NCBI GenBank assembly: GCA_017626295.1
Contig: JAGAJB010000014.1
Span: 1 to 64,000 of the forward strand
DNA: 64,000 nucleotides
Direction of reading: 5' to 3'
Origin: Clostridia bacterium
Lineage (GTDB): Bacteria > Bacillota > Clostridia > Oscillospirales > Acutalibacteraceae
In this document: positions 6,269-14,727 of the stretch, piece after piece
Position numbering within the stretch: position 1 is the stretch's first letter
How the letters are laid out: every line of letters begins with the position of its first letter
Made by a program: the position numbers and the translations under genes
Notes under the pieces: generated by a model
Databases searched by the model: none
Told to the model about the DNA's origin: nothing
What the model saw: the letters and a program-made list of their open reading frames with translations, nothing else

Positions 6269-9200
6269 ATGAAAAAAACGCTAAGCTTCCTTGTAAGCAT
6301 CTTTCTGATACTTTCCTGTTTTCCCGTAATATCGGTGCAAGCGCATTCTTATGCGGAAATTTTTTATGAAAACGCACAGGTAACAGACAAAATATATCTC
6401 CAGGAGTACCGTTCAGCCGAACTTTCCTTACGTACCCCCCTAACAGCCGAGGACGGCACGACAACATATACCGATATAGATACATCAGATGGTAAATACA
6501 TAGTTTGGAACAGTAATCTACCTTTACTCGCCGGTGTTGACGATACCGGAAAAGTTACAGCCTACGATTTTTCAAAAAAAGCCATAATTCAGCTTTGGAT
6601 TGACGAAAACATAAAAACTCTTCCTCTTGTGGGTGAAAGCACTGCAAATGCAATATGGGCAGCACTTGATTCTTCGGGAATAGATTTGGATAACACCGAT
6701 ACCGACACTATCGTAAAAATAGTATCCACCATCGTGGGTGAAACACTTGCAGAATCCTTACGCACTTATCTTGACAACATGAATGTAATTATAACCGCAA
6801 CTGTTTACGATGCGCAAGGTAATATATTGGGTAGCGACAGTGTTGAATTTGTTATAGAAAAGAGCGTTGTCGCATCCGTAGCACCAACAGGCGTTCACAT
6901 AACTAACAAAAAAACTGTACCATCTCTTGTTGCAGTGGGCTCCACTGTTCAATTGTATGGAGCCTGCACACCTGTAAGACTTAATCAAGGAATAAAGTGG
7001 GCAGTAGGCAAAAATGCACTTGATACCGCTGCTTCAAATTATGCGAATGTTACCACAGATGGTCTAGTAACATTTTTAGCGGCAGGCGAAGTTACGGTAA
7101 GAGTAAATCCCGAAAGCACTCTTTATGCCGCTTTTACAGATACCATAACATTTACAGTTGTGAACCAATCGGAATTACCGGTTACAGATTTCGAAATCAC
7201 AGGCGAAACAAATGTAGCAGAAGGCTCTACAATACAACTTTCCATTCAAAATGTAAATCCTGCGGGTGCATATAAAGGTGACCTCACCTGGTCAACCTCA
7301 GACCCCACAATAGCCGTTGTGGATGAAAACGGTGTAGTAAGTGGTCTCGACGGTGGTAGCGGACTTACTGAATACTCAAAAAACGTAATAATAACAGCAT
7401 CTATGGGCGGTGTTTCCAAAGAAATTGAAATCCAGGTTACCCGTTCACTGCTTAATACAACCGTGTCCTCAGTAGAAATAAGCGGTGATGAAATTTTGGG
7501 TATAGGTGTAGGTGCACAGTACACCGCAAATATATACCCTTCAAGACTCAATGCCTCCACAAGTGTTTCACGGCAATGGGGTTTAATTGATGCAGTAAGC
7601 GGAGAATATATTCACGCAACTGCGGATACCCCTGCACAAGATTCTGCTGTAAGTATCACCGCAGACGGATATGTAACCGCATTAGGAGCAGGTGTTGCTA
7701 CCATATACTGCACAGCAACATATGGCTCCTCAAGTGCTACGGGCACATATCAGATTGTTTGTGGCAAAGCAATTACAAATTTTGAAATTGCAGGAACATT
7801 AGACATTGACGAAGGTGAATATTCTCAACTTTCTATAAATGTTCTGGAACCCACAGACTACGAAACAAGCCTTTTAAAAACGGTTAAATGGAGTGTGACT
7901 GATAATTCCATTGCATACGTTGATGAAAACGGTATGGTTTTAGGTCGTGATGCAGGTGGCAGAAACTCTTCAAAAACTACAACGGTTTACGCAACTGTTT
8001 CAGGTATCACAAAAAGCGTAACAGTTAAAGTTTCCAGAGGTTTTTTTAATCTTTCAAAATTTACCGACGGTCAGATTGACGGTCCGGACTATGTTGTTCG
8101 AGACATTCCGCATTCATTTACAATGACAACATACCCTACCAACCTTTCACAATCCGCAACATATTGGGCTTTAATAAAAGATGATGGTTCTACCCCATGG
8201 AGTGTTTCAAATGCTTATATGGGCACTAACAGAAACACAGAAAATGCCTTTGCGTTTGTTTCCGATGATGGTGTTGTGTCAGGCAAATCCGCAGGCAAAA
8301 CAATTCTTTACGGTTTCAGCCGTTACCTTCTCCAGACACACGTGGAAAGAACAAAAGAAATCGAAATAGTTGAAATTGCCCCAGAAAGTATAACACTTAA
8401 AGCACCCGAAAAAACAGAATATCTTGAGGGCGAAACACAACTTGACCTTACGGGTATGGAAGTTTATCTGAACTATAATAAAGAATCGCTTTCACCCTAC
8501 TATACCGACTGGGAAAACTTTACTGAGGATGCTCTTAAATGCAATGTAACTGATTATACTGTCAGCGAACTTAACCCCAACGCTCTTGATATGCAGCAAT
8601 ATATTATTGTTTCCGTAGAAAGAGCAGGTAAAATATATAACGCGGTTTTTGCCGTACAAATAAACTCAAAACAGGTTGATTCTCTGACTGTTACACCACC
8701 CGATAAATCCGTTTATGTTGAAGGTGATGAATTTGACACAACAGGTCTTAAGGTTATTGCAAATTACCTTAATGCAGAAAGTGAAGAAATCTCCGATTAT
8801 GAGATTGATTATAATTCTTTTTCGATGGAAACTTTTGATGTTGAACAACAAGTCAGAATTTTCTATGAACACGCAGGCAGAACTGCTGAAGCATTCTTTC
8901 CTATAACAATTTATGGTAAACCCGTTGTTTCTGCAGAGATTGACGGAATTTTGGGAGAATGGACTTCCGAAAATATTGTATTTAATCTTTCGTGTACACA
9001 TCCTCTTGACGGTGTAACGTATTTCTGGCGAATTGAAGGAAGCACAAGTTGGGTAAGAATTAACGGAAATGTGTATACCGTTTCTTCCAACCGTGATTAT
9101 ATTATATACTTTAAAGCCGTCAACAGTTTAGGATATGAAAGTGATGAAACCGAAGGTTTTGAAGTTAAATTTGATAATACAACACCATCATTCACACTGA

Positions 9201-11293
9201 CACAATCAGTAACAACCATCACAAACACTGATTACAGCGTAAATATTGATAATTTAACATATGGTGTTTCCGGTATAAAATCGCTCACACTAAATGGTAA
9301 AGAAATCGGCGAAGCTGATTCTTTTACAGTCAGCCACAACGGAATTTATACAGTAAAAACTGTATCAAACTGCGGTCTTTCTTATGAAACGTCAATAGAA
9401 ATCAACAACATTGACAAAGAAGCACCGGGTATCACAAATGTTGCTGTTACGCAAGAGCCTGAAGATGCACCGCAACGTCATACCGAAGGTGAGTTCGGTA
9501 ATTATTACAGCGGTAACCTCGTTGCAACACCAACAGCAGAAGACAGCGGTGTTGCCGGTGTTGCTTACATCAAATATCGTTTAGTAAACCCTAACTACTC
9601 CGCAAAAACTGATTGGATAATATTATCCGATGAATTAAAAGCAGTTTGTGATATTAACTTTAAAGGTTATTTTGAATTTGTGGCTGTTGATAAAGCAGGG
9701 AACGAATCTTCCTCGTTCTATACAGACGGTTTCATTCGCGACAGCACAAAACCCGTTATAACAACGCTTAATGCTGTTTGCGGTGAAAACGGTGAAAGTT
9801 ACACAAGTGGCGAATGGGCGGATGATATTGTTTATTTCACACCCGAGGCCGACACATTCTCAGGTGTTTACGAGTATTATTACAACATTGACGGTGGAGA
9901 ATGGAATCAACTGACAACTGACACTCTCAAAGCAAAAGAAGACGGCACTTTCACATACGCATTCAAAGCAATTTCATATTCTGGTCTTGAAAGTGATATT
10001 TATGAATTCACAGTAAATATCGACAGAACTGTACCTCTTATAAGAGTTGATTTTGAAGGCACCTTCGGCAGATGGACGAGTGATAATGTTATCTTCACTT
10101 TGGGTACACTCAATAACTGTCCTTCGGGTTGTACTTATTATTACAGTGACGGTACAGATTGGTATGAACTCGATAGCAACACACTTATTCTTGACAACAG
10201 CACCAATGCTTTTTATTCTTTCAAAGCAATAAACGGTGCAGGTCTTGAAAGCGCACCGTCAGATTCATATAAAGTAATGATAGATAAGGTTAAGCCCTCA
10301 GGATATATTATACCCGGAGTTACTGTGAATACCGATGCACCTTACGAAGTTGCTATCGTTCCGCAAGTGGGCGAAGCAGGTTGTATGACCGTTTATTTTA
10401 ACGGCGAAGATGTTACTCAAACTTTAAAAGCAACGGTCAGTAAAAACGGCAGTTACGCTCTCACTATTATAGGTAACAACCTTCTTTCAAGTACGGTTAT
10501 GGTAGATATAACTAACTTCAATGTAATACCTACTGCCCTTTTTGATTATGAAAAACTTAGTGAAGATGCATTAACCATAACTTCATATAACGGCGTTGCT
10601 GAAAATGTAACCGTACCGTTAGAAATAGACGGTTCGGAAACAAAATCTATATCCGCAAACGCATTTTTAAACAAAACAAGCGTTATTTCCGTAAATATTC
10701 CCAACACCGTTGAAATAATAGGAGATAACTGTTTCTCTGGTTGCGAAAACTTACAAAAAATAACCATACCTGCATCAGTTACCGAAATCAGCGAAACGGC
10801 ATTTTCGGGATGCGCTGATGTCACAATACACTGTTACAACGGTTCATATGCACAAACTTACGCAGAAGAAAATCATATTCCTTATATTCTCCTCGATCTT
10901 GTGCCTGTGGGTAAAACCGTAATAAATACAGAAGCGGGCACCATATTCACCCAACAATCCGTAAAAACTTCTGTTGATGAAATTGTAAAATCTGACGGCT
11001 ATAACATAATGGCTATTCCATCATACATAAACGGAAATACCAACTACTACGGAACAGGTTCAACACTTTACTTCTTTAAGGATGGTGCTTTGTCTTTCAC
11101 TTATAAACTCATAGTATATGGTGACCTCAATGGTGACAGTGCAACAGATGTTATAGATGCCTCAATTGCCGAAAAGGCAGTTTCTGAAAAAAACACTCTA
11201 GAAGAAATTTATATCCTTGCAGGTGATTTTGATAGTAGCGGCGTAATAACCATTTCAGACTACCAGCAAGTAATAAATTTAGTTTTAAGGTAA
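6269..11293 (+). CDS. Large secreted multi-domain protein: Big-like domains, BspA LRR, dockerin
   Basis: The start at 6269 follows GAAAGAAGG and gives a signal peptide (MKKTLSFLVSIFLILSCF, cleavage near VQAHS). The 1674 residues then contain several Big_2-like domains (about 60-590, e.g. LTWSTSDPTIAVVDENG and VKWSVTDNSIAYVDENG), two Big_3-like modules (about 700-885, e.g. KSVYVEGDEFDTTGLKV), at least three Ig-like repeats with a GxWTSxNIVF core (about 890-970, 1157-1250, 1257-1340), a BspA-type leucine-rich repeat (about 1474-1530, IPASVTEISETAFSGC), and a C-terminal dockerin-like pair (GDLNGDSATDVIDAS and GDFDSSGVITISDYQQ, from about 1617). There is no catalytic domain or LPXTG. It is probably an adhesin or scaffold held by cohesin-dockerin pairing (inference). 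Confidence 0.85.
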   Translation: MKKTLSFLVSIFLILSCFPVISVQAHSYAEIFYENAQVTDKIYLQEYRSAELSLRTPLTAEDGTTTYTDIDTSDGKYIVWNSNLPLLAGVDDTGKVTAYDFSKKAIIQLWIDENIKTLPLVGESTANAIWAALDSSGIDLDNTDTDTIVKIVSTIVGETLAESLRTYLDNMNVIITATVYDAQGNILGSDSVEFVIEKSVVASVAPTGVHITNKKTVPSLVAVGSTVQLYGACTPVRLNQGIKWAVGKNALDTAASNYANVTTDGLVTFLAAGEVTVRVNPESTLYAAFTDTITFTVVNQSELPVTDFEITGETNVAEGSTIQLSIQNVNPAGAYKGDLTWSTSDPTIAVVDENGVVSGLDGGSGLTEYSKNVIITASMGGVSKEIEIQVTRSLLNTTVSSVEISGDEILGIGVGAQYTANIYPSRLNASTSVSRQWGLIDAVSGEYIHATADTPAQDSAVSITADGYVTALGAGVATIYCTATYGSSSATGTYQIVCGKAITNFEIAGTLDIDEGEYSQLSINVLEPTDYETSLLKTVKWSVTDNSIAYVDENGMVLGRDAGGRNSSKTTTVYATVSGITKSVTVKVSRGFFNLSKFTDGQIDGPDYVVRDIPHSFTMTTYPTNLSQSATYWALIKDDGSTPWSVSNAYMGTNRNTENAFAFVSDDGVVSGKSAGKTILYGFSRYLLQTHVERTKEIEIVEIAPESITLKAPEKTEYLEGETQLDLTGMEVYLNYNKESLSPYYTDWENFTEDALKCNVTDYTVSELNPNALDMQQYIIVSVERAGKIYNAVFAVQINSKQVDSLTVTPPDKSVYVEGDEFDTTGLKVIANYLNAESEEISDYEIDYNSFSMETFDVEQQVRIFYEHAGRTAEAFFPITIYGKPVVSAEIDGILGEWTSENIVFNLSCTHPLDGVTYFWRIEGSTSWVRINGNVYTVSSNRDYIIYFKAVNSLGYESDETEGFEVKFDNTTPSFTLTQSVTTITNTDYSVNIDNLTYGVSGIKSLTLNGKEIGEADSFTVSHNGIYTVKTVSNCGLSYETSIEINNIDKEAPGITNVAVTQEPEDAPQRHTEGEFGNYYSGNLVATPTAEDSGVAGVAYIKYRLVNPNYSAKTDWIILSDELKAVCDINFKGYFEFVAVDKAGNESSSFYTDGFIRDSTKPVITTLNAVCGENGESYTSGEWADDIVYFTPEADTFSGVYEYYYNIDGGEWNQLTTDTLKAKEDGTFTYAFKAISYSGLESDIYEFTVNIDRTVPLIRVDFEGTFGRWTSDNVIFTLGTLNNCPSGCTYYYSDGTDWYELDSNTLILDNSTNAFYSFKAINGAGLESAPSDSYKVMIDKVKPSGYIIPGVTVNTDAPYEVAIVPQVGEAGCMTVYFNGEDVTQTLKATVSKNGSYALTIIGNNLLSSTVMVDITNFNVIPTALFDYEKLSEDALTITSYNGVAENVTVPLEIDGSETKSISANAFLNKTSVISVNIPNTVEIIGDNCFSGCENLQKITIPASVTEISETAFSGCADVTIHCYNGSYAQTYAEENHIPYILLDLVPVGKTVINTEAGTIFTQQSVKTSVDEIVKSDGYNIMAIPSYINGNTNYYGTGSTLYFFKDGALSFTYKLIVYGDLNGDSATDVIDASIAEKAVSEKNTLEEIYILAGDFDSSGVITISDYQQVINLVLR

Positions 11294-11298
11294 AAACA

Positions 11299-11336
11299 AG
11301 GGGATGTAAAAAAACTCACGTTTTTTTACATCCCCT
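11299..11336. terminator. Bidirectional terminator between the surface protein and beta-propeller genes
   Basis: AGGGGATGTAAAAAAA pairs perfectly with TTTTTTTACATCCCCT around a 6-base loop. The A and T runs serve as U-tracts on both strands, which suits the two convergent genes. Confidence 0.85.
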
Positions 11337-11344
11337 CTTCTATT

Positions 11345-13783
11345 TTATCCGATTTCAACGGAATAAAGTTGTTTTTGCGTGGTTTTATCGAATGAAGTTA
11401 AAATATTATCAGCAGATGAATAACCGAAAATTATATTATTTATATACGTTGTTCTTGTGAACTCAATTGAGTTTTTATACTCTGTTGAATTGCTTACGTA
11501 ATTTGCTGACGTTGAAAGTTTTTTGTTATTCGTATCAACCGTTACTGCAAGAATTCCTCCCACATCCTTGTGAGAATAACCTGAGCCGTCATAAGAAGCC
11601 CACAAATCTTCACTTTTTCCGTAAGGAATGTACATTGTACTGTGAGCACTGTCCCAACACATAGCCTTATGTGTATGGTATGCTGCGGAGTTTACATATA
11701 CTCTGCGGTAATCCGTATTATTTCCGCTTACAGTTACTTTGTCACATTCCACAGGATTTTCGGGGTCGGAAACATCGAAGAGCGATACTTTCATTCCACC
11801 GTTCTGACCGTTTTCATCACCGTCAACGCCTACGCCAAGAACAAGGTTTTCACCTACGGGGTGAAGGTAAGTTGAAAATCCGGGGATTTTAAGTTCACCT
11901 TTTATTTTCGGGGCTTTCGGGTCTGTAAGGTCTATTACAAATAAGGGGTCTGTCTGCTCAAAGGTTACCACATAACCTGTGTTACCTGTAAACCTGACTG
12001 ATTCGATAGTTTCACCTTTTGCCATATTTTCCACTAAGCCTACTATATTAAGGTCACCGTCTAAAACATAAAGTTGGTTCACAAGGCTATCGCCCCAATC
12101 ACCTGTTGTGGTGGCAATACGAAGATAACCGTTATATTCATCAATGCTGAACTGATTAAGGGCTCTGCCGTCAACTGCACCGCAACCGAGATATTTTACA
12201 TCAAAGTTTCTTATATCGAACTTATAAATCTGAGTTTGGGAGGAAGTTGCACCGAAAATTTCTTCGACTCCGCTGTCATAATCGTAATCGGTGCTTGTTG
12301 CGTAAAGAGTTTCTGTTGTACAGTAAACATTCTCGCCCGCACCTAAAATAGCCTGTGTTTTTAACGTTTCCTTATCGTTTGTATTAAGTGTTGATACCAC
12401 AATGTAACGGGAATCATAAACGTTTTCCATTACAGAGATGCAGTCTTTATCTACCCTTTGCATTTCTGCAGAATCACAACCTATTTCGGGAACGCAAGTC
12501 TTTTTAACCGTTTCTTCATCAAGAGAAATATCCACATAATAATTTGAAATCATTACAAGTTGATTTCCTATAAGTCTTGAGGAAACATAGTTTCCGTCCT
12601 GATAAATGCGCCAGGTTTCAACAGGCTCTGCTCTGTTGGAAATATCAAAGCACACAGCCATTGTCAAAGTAAGGTCATTACTTCCGTAATAACAACCGCT
12701 ACGGTATGTTTTAGAGTTTTCAGAGGTTTCTTCCCTGTCGTTATACTTCCGACAATTAACAAGTGCTATAAGTTTATCTCCGCTTACATACATTTCGGAA
12801 ATATCCATATAATAAATATTCTCATTTTCCGGTTTTGCTATGTCAAAAGTAAATACTTTACCCATTGAGCCGTCACTTTCGGGAAGAACAACGGAAATTG
12901 AACAGTCATATTTGAGTATGGGCATTCCCGACTCTGTTTTTTCGGAAAGTTTCTCTGTTTCCTCTGCACTTTCGGGTACAGGATCGGTTATTTTAGCATT
13001 GGGGTTATATCCGGGTGTAGACTGACCGCCTTTTACGGTAGTTTCTTCTAAGTCGCTGTACAACTCATCATAGTAACTACCCCAATCCGCATTATCCGGG
13101 TTAACAATATACAGATATTTTCCGTCGTTCTTAATAATATCCGCTTCACTGACACCTTTTACCTGCTCGTTGGTTTCACCGTGTTCATTTTTCTGGGTTG
13201 CCTGTGCTACGGGTGTTGTAGGAGAATTGGTATCACTACTTGAAGACCCTACAACAGTGGATGAACCGTTCATAGAAGGAGCAGACGCAGAATTTTGTGC
13301 TATCACTTCTTCTCTTGAATCTTCAACTATGGCACTGTCTGCTTTACTACCGAACAAATTAAAATTGTCCAGTACATCCGAATATTTTGTAGATTCGTAG
13401 TACTCTTTATAATTCTCCGAATACTGAGCGAACATTGTTTCAATTTCGGCATAATCCTGCACTTCAACAGGTTTTGAAGTTTCACCGCCGTTTTTTATAG
13501 GTGGCTCTTTTTCCCAGGGTTTTATAATCATTACTGAAGTAAACGCTATTACAAATGCCGCTGCAGTTGCAAGGGATCTGAATATTATTTTCTTTTTGTT
13601 GCGTTCTTTAGTTGCTTTCTTTTCACCGTTGGGAACAAATTGCTCAATATTTTCTAGTTTTTCAGCCATATTTTCAGGACTTAAACTTTCGGGTAATGTG
13701 ATATTTTCGTTTGCTTTTAATTTTTCATTTAATTCTGTAAGTTCTTCCTTAGTGAGTATCTCATTTAAATTACCGTTATTCAT
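11345..13783 (-). CDS. Membrane-anchored beta-propeller domain protein, sigma-factor partner
   Basis: The 812-residue protein has a cytoplasmic N-terminal segment of about 65 residues, one membrane helix (about 66-88), a Ser/Thr-rich linker and a long outer domain of the beta-propeller type (pfam09826). The domain opens with the hallmark TNEQVKGVSEADIIKNDGKY. The start at 13783 follows GAAAGGAGC. The gene is 13 bases downstream of a sigma-factor gene, an arrangement typical of regulators in which the short cytoplasmic region controls the sigma factor and the outer domain senses an envelope signal; that role is inference. The upstream extension to 13903 overlaps the sigma gene and is rejected. 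Confidence 0.85.
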   Translation of the reverse strand: MNNGNLNEILTKEELTELNEKLKANENITLPESLSPENMAEKLENIEQFVPNGEKKATKERNKKKIIFRSLATAAAFVIAFTSVMIIKPWEKEPPIKNGGETSKPVEVQDYAEIETMFAQYSENYKEYYESTKYSDVLDNFNLFGSKADSAIVEDSREEVIAQNSASAPSMNGSSTVVGSSSSDTNSPTTPVAQATQKNEHGETNEQVKGVSEADIIKNDGKYLYIVNPDNADWGSYYDELYSDLEETTVKGGQSTPGYNPNAKITDPVPESAEETEKLSEKTESGMPILKYDCSISVVLPESDGSMGKVFTFDIAKPENENIYYMDISEMYVSGDKLIALVNCRKYNDREETSENSKTYRSGCYYGSNDLTLTMAVCFDISNRAEPVETWRIYQDGNYVSSRLIGNQLVMISNYYVDISLDEETVKKTCVPEIGCDSAEMQRVDKDCISVMENVYDSRYIVVSTLNTNDKETLKTQAILGAGENVYCTTETLYATSTDYDYDSGVEEIFGATSSQTQIYKFDIRNFDVKYLGCGAVDGRALNQFSIDEYNGYLRIATTTGDWGDSLVNQLYVLDGDLNIVGLVENMAKGETIESVRFTGNTGYVVTFEQTDPLFVIDLTDPKAPKIKGELKIPGFSTYLHPVGENLVLGVGVDGDENGQNGGMKVSLFDVSDPENPVECDKVTVSGNNTDYRRVYVNSAAYHTHKAMCWDSAHSTMYIPYGKSEDLWASYDGSGYSHKDVGGILAVTVDTNNKKLSTSANYVSNSTEYKNSIEFTRTTYINNIIFGYSSADNILTSFDKTTQKQLYSVEIG

Positions 13784-13796
13784 TTTAATGCTCCTT

Positions 13797-14318
13797 TCAC
13801 GAAAGAATTGCTTTAAGTTTTTCAAGTGCGCGTTTCTGCCTTGAACGGATTGTTGCGGCAGGCATACTGTAAATCTCCGCCAACTCATCACTTTTAAACC
13901 CACCGATTACGGAGAGTAAAATAATTTGTCCGTCAGGCGGTGTTAAAGAGGAAAGTGCTTCTTTAAGTTCTGCGCTGTCGAAAGAAAAATCTTCGTCACC
14001 CAACATAAATTCATAATCCTCAACGGGTAATATGTCGGGCAGTTTGTTTTTCTTCATAAGGTCTGTTTTACATCTGTTGGAGAGTATTTTAAAAATCCAC
14101 GCTTTAAAAAGAGATGTATCCTTTAAAGTATGTATATTACGCCAGGCGGAGAATACCGCTTCCTGCACCGCATCCTCAGCATCCTCGCGGGTACCCATCA
14201 TATACATAGCGAAACGGAACATATCCGTAGCATACAGTGAATAAAGTTGTGAAAAAGCACAGGTGTCACCTTGTTTTGAACGTTCAATAAGTAAGGTATT
14301 ATTGTCGGTAATATCCAT
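13797..14318 (-). CDS. ECF-type RNA polymerase sigma factor
   Basis: This 173-residue protein has region 2 (about 20-85: FSQLYSLYATDMFRFA, then DAEDAVQEAVFSAWRN) and region 4 (about 120-170: LTPPDGQIILLSVIGGFKSDELAEIYSM and IRSRQKRALEKLK), with no region 1 or 3, as in ECF sigma-70 factors. It would redirect RNA polymerase, probably to its own operon and envelope genes. The start at 14318 is chosen because the upstream in-frame extension is encoded by the repeat element beginning at 14336. It is co-transcribed with the beta-propeller protein gene, 13 bases away. Its promoter must lie in or beyond that repeat. Confidence 0.92.
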   Translation of the reverse strand: MDITDNNTLLIERSKQGDTCAFSQLYSLYATDMFRFAMYMMGTREDAEDAVQEAVFSAWRNIHTLKDTSLFKAWIFKILSNRCKTDLMKKNKLPDILPVEDYEFMLGDEDFSFDSAELKEALSSLTPPDGQIILLSVIGGFKSDELAEIYSMPAATIRSRQKRALEKLKAILS

Positions 14319-14335
14319 AAAATCACCATCCTGTT

Positions 14336-14519
14336 TAAATGCAAAATTCAAAATGCAGAATGCAAAATTTCGGGGCAAAGCCGATTATATAGCTTCGCAA
14401 ACCTTATTGTTCCTTCGTATATTCATATACTATTTTAGAAATGTAGTTATTTCTATTTCAGAATTGCTGACCGCAGGTCCCTTAATTTTGCATTTTTCAT
14501 TCTGCATTTTGCATTTTAT
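14336..14519. repeat. MITE-like element with long terminal inverted repeats
   Basis: The outer arms are variants of the same word in opposite orientation: AAATGCAAAATTCAAAATGC at 14338 onward and TTCTGCATTTTGCATTTTA at 14500 onward, each about 35 bases. The core contains a small GCAAAGC...GCTTCGC hairpin and has no coding capacity. The size (about 185 bases), palindromic ends and lack of genes suggest a miniature inverted-repeat element; a scrap of the same word (CAATGCAAAATGCAAA) occurs near 49333. It sits only about 20 bases from the sigma-factor start codon. Confidence 0.6.
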
Positions 14520-14652
14520 TTTACTCTCCGCATATATAGAGTGTTAAATATTTCATTTTGTTGCAAAAATTTGAAAATTTTTTTTAAATCTTACTTTTAT
14601 GGTAACAACTTTAAAGACAATTGTAAATAAAAAATTAAATATTATAAATCAT

Positions 14653-14681
14653 TTGCAATAGCAAAGTGTATGTGGTACAAT
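14653..14681 (+). promoter_or_regulatory. secA promoter
   Basis: TTGCAA (14653-14658) and TACAAT (14676-14681) are separated by 17 bases and lie 47 bases upstream of the secA ATG. Confidence 0.65.
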
Positions 14682-14727
14682 GTAATTTAAATAGTTATAA
14701 TTTTCCACAATGAAAGGACAGATATAA

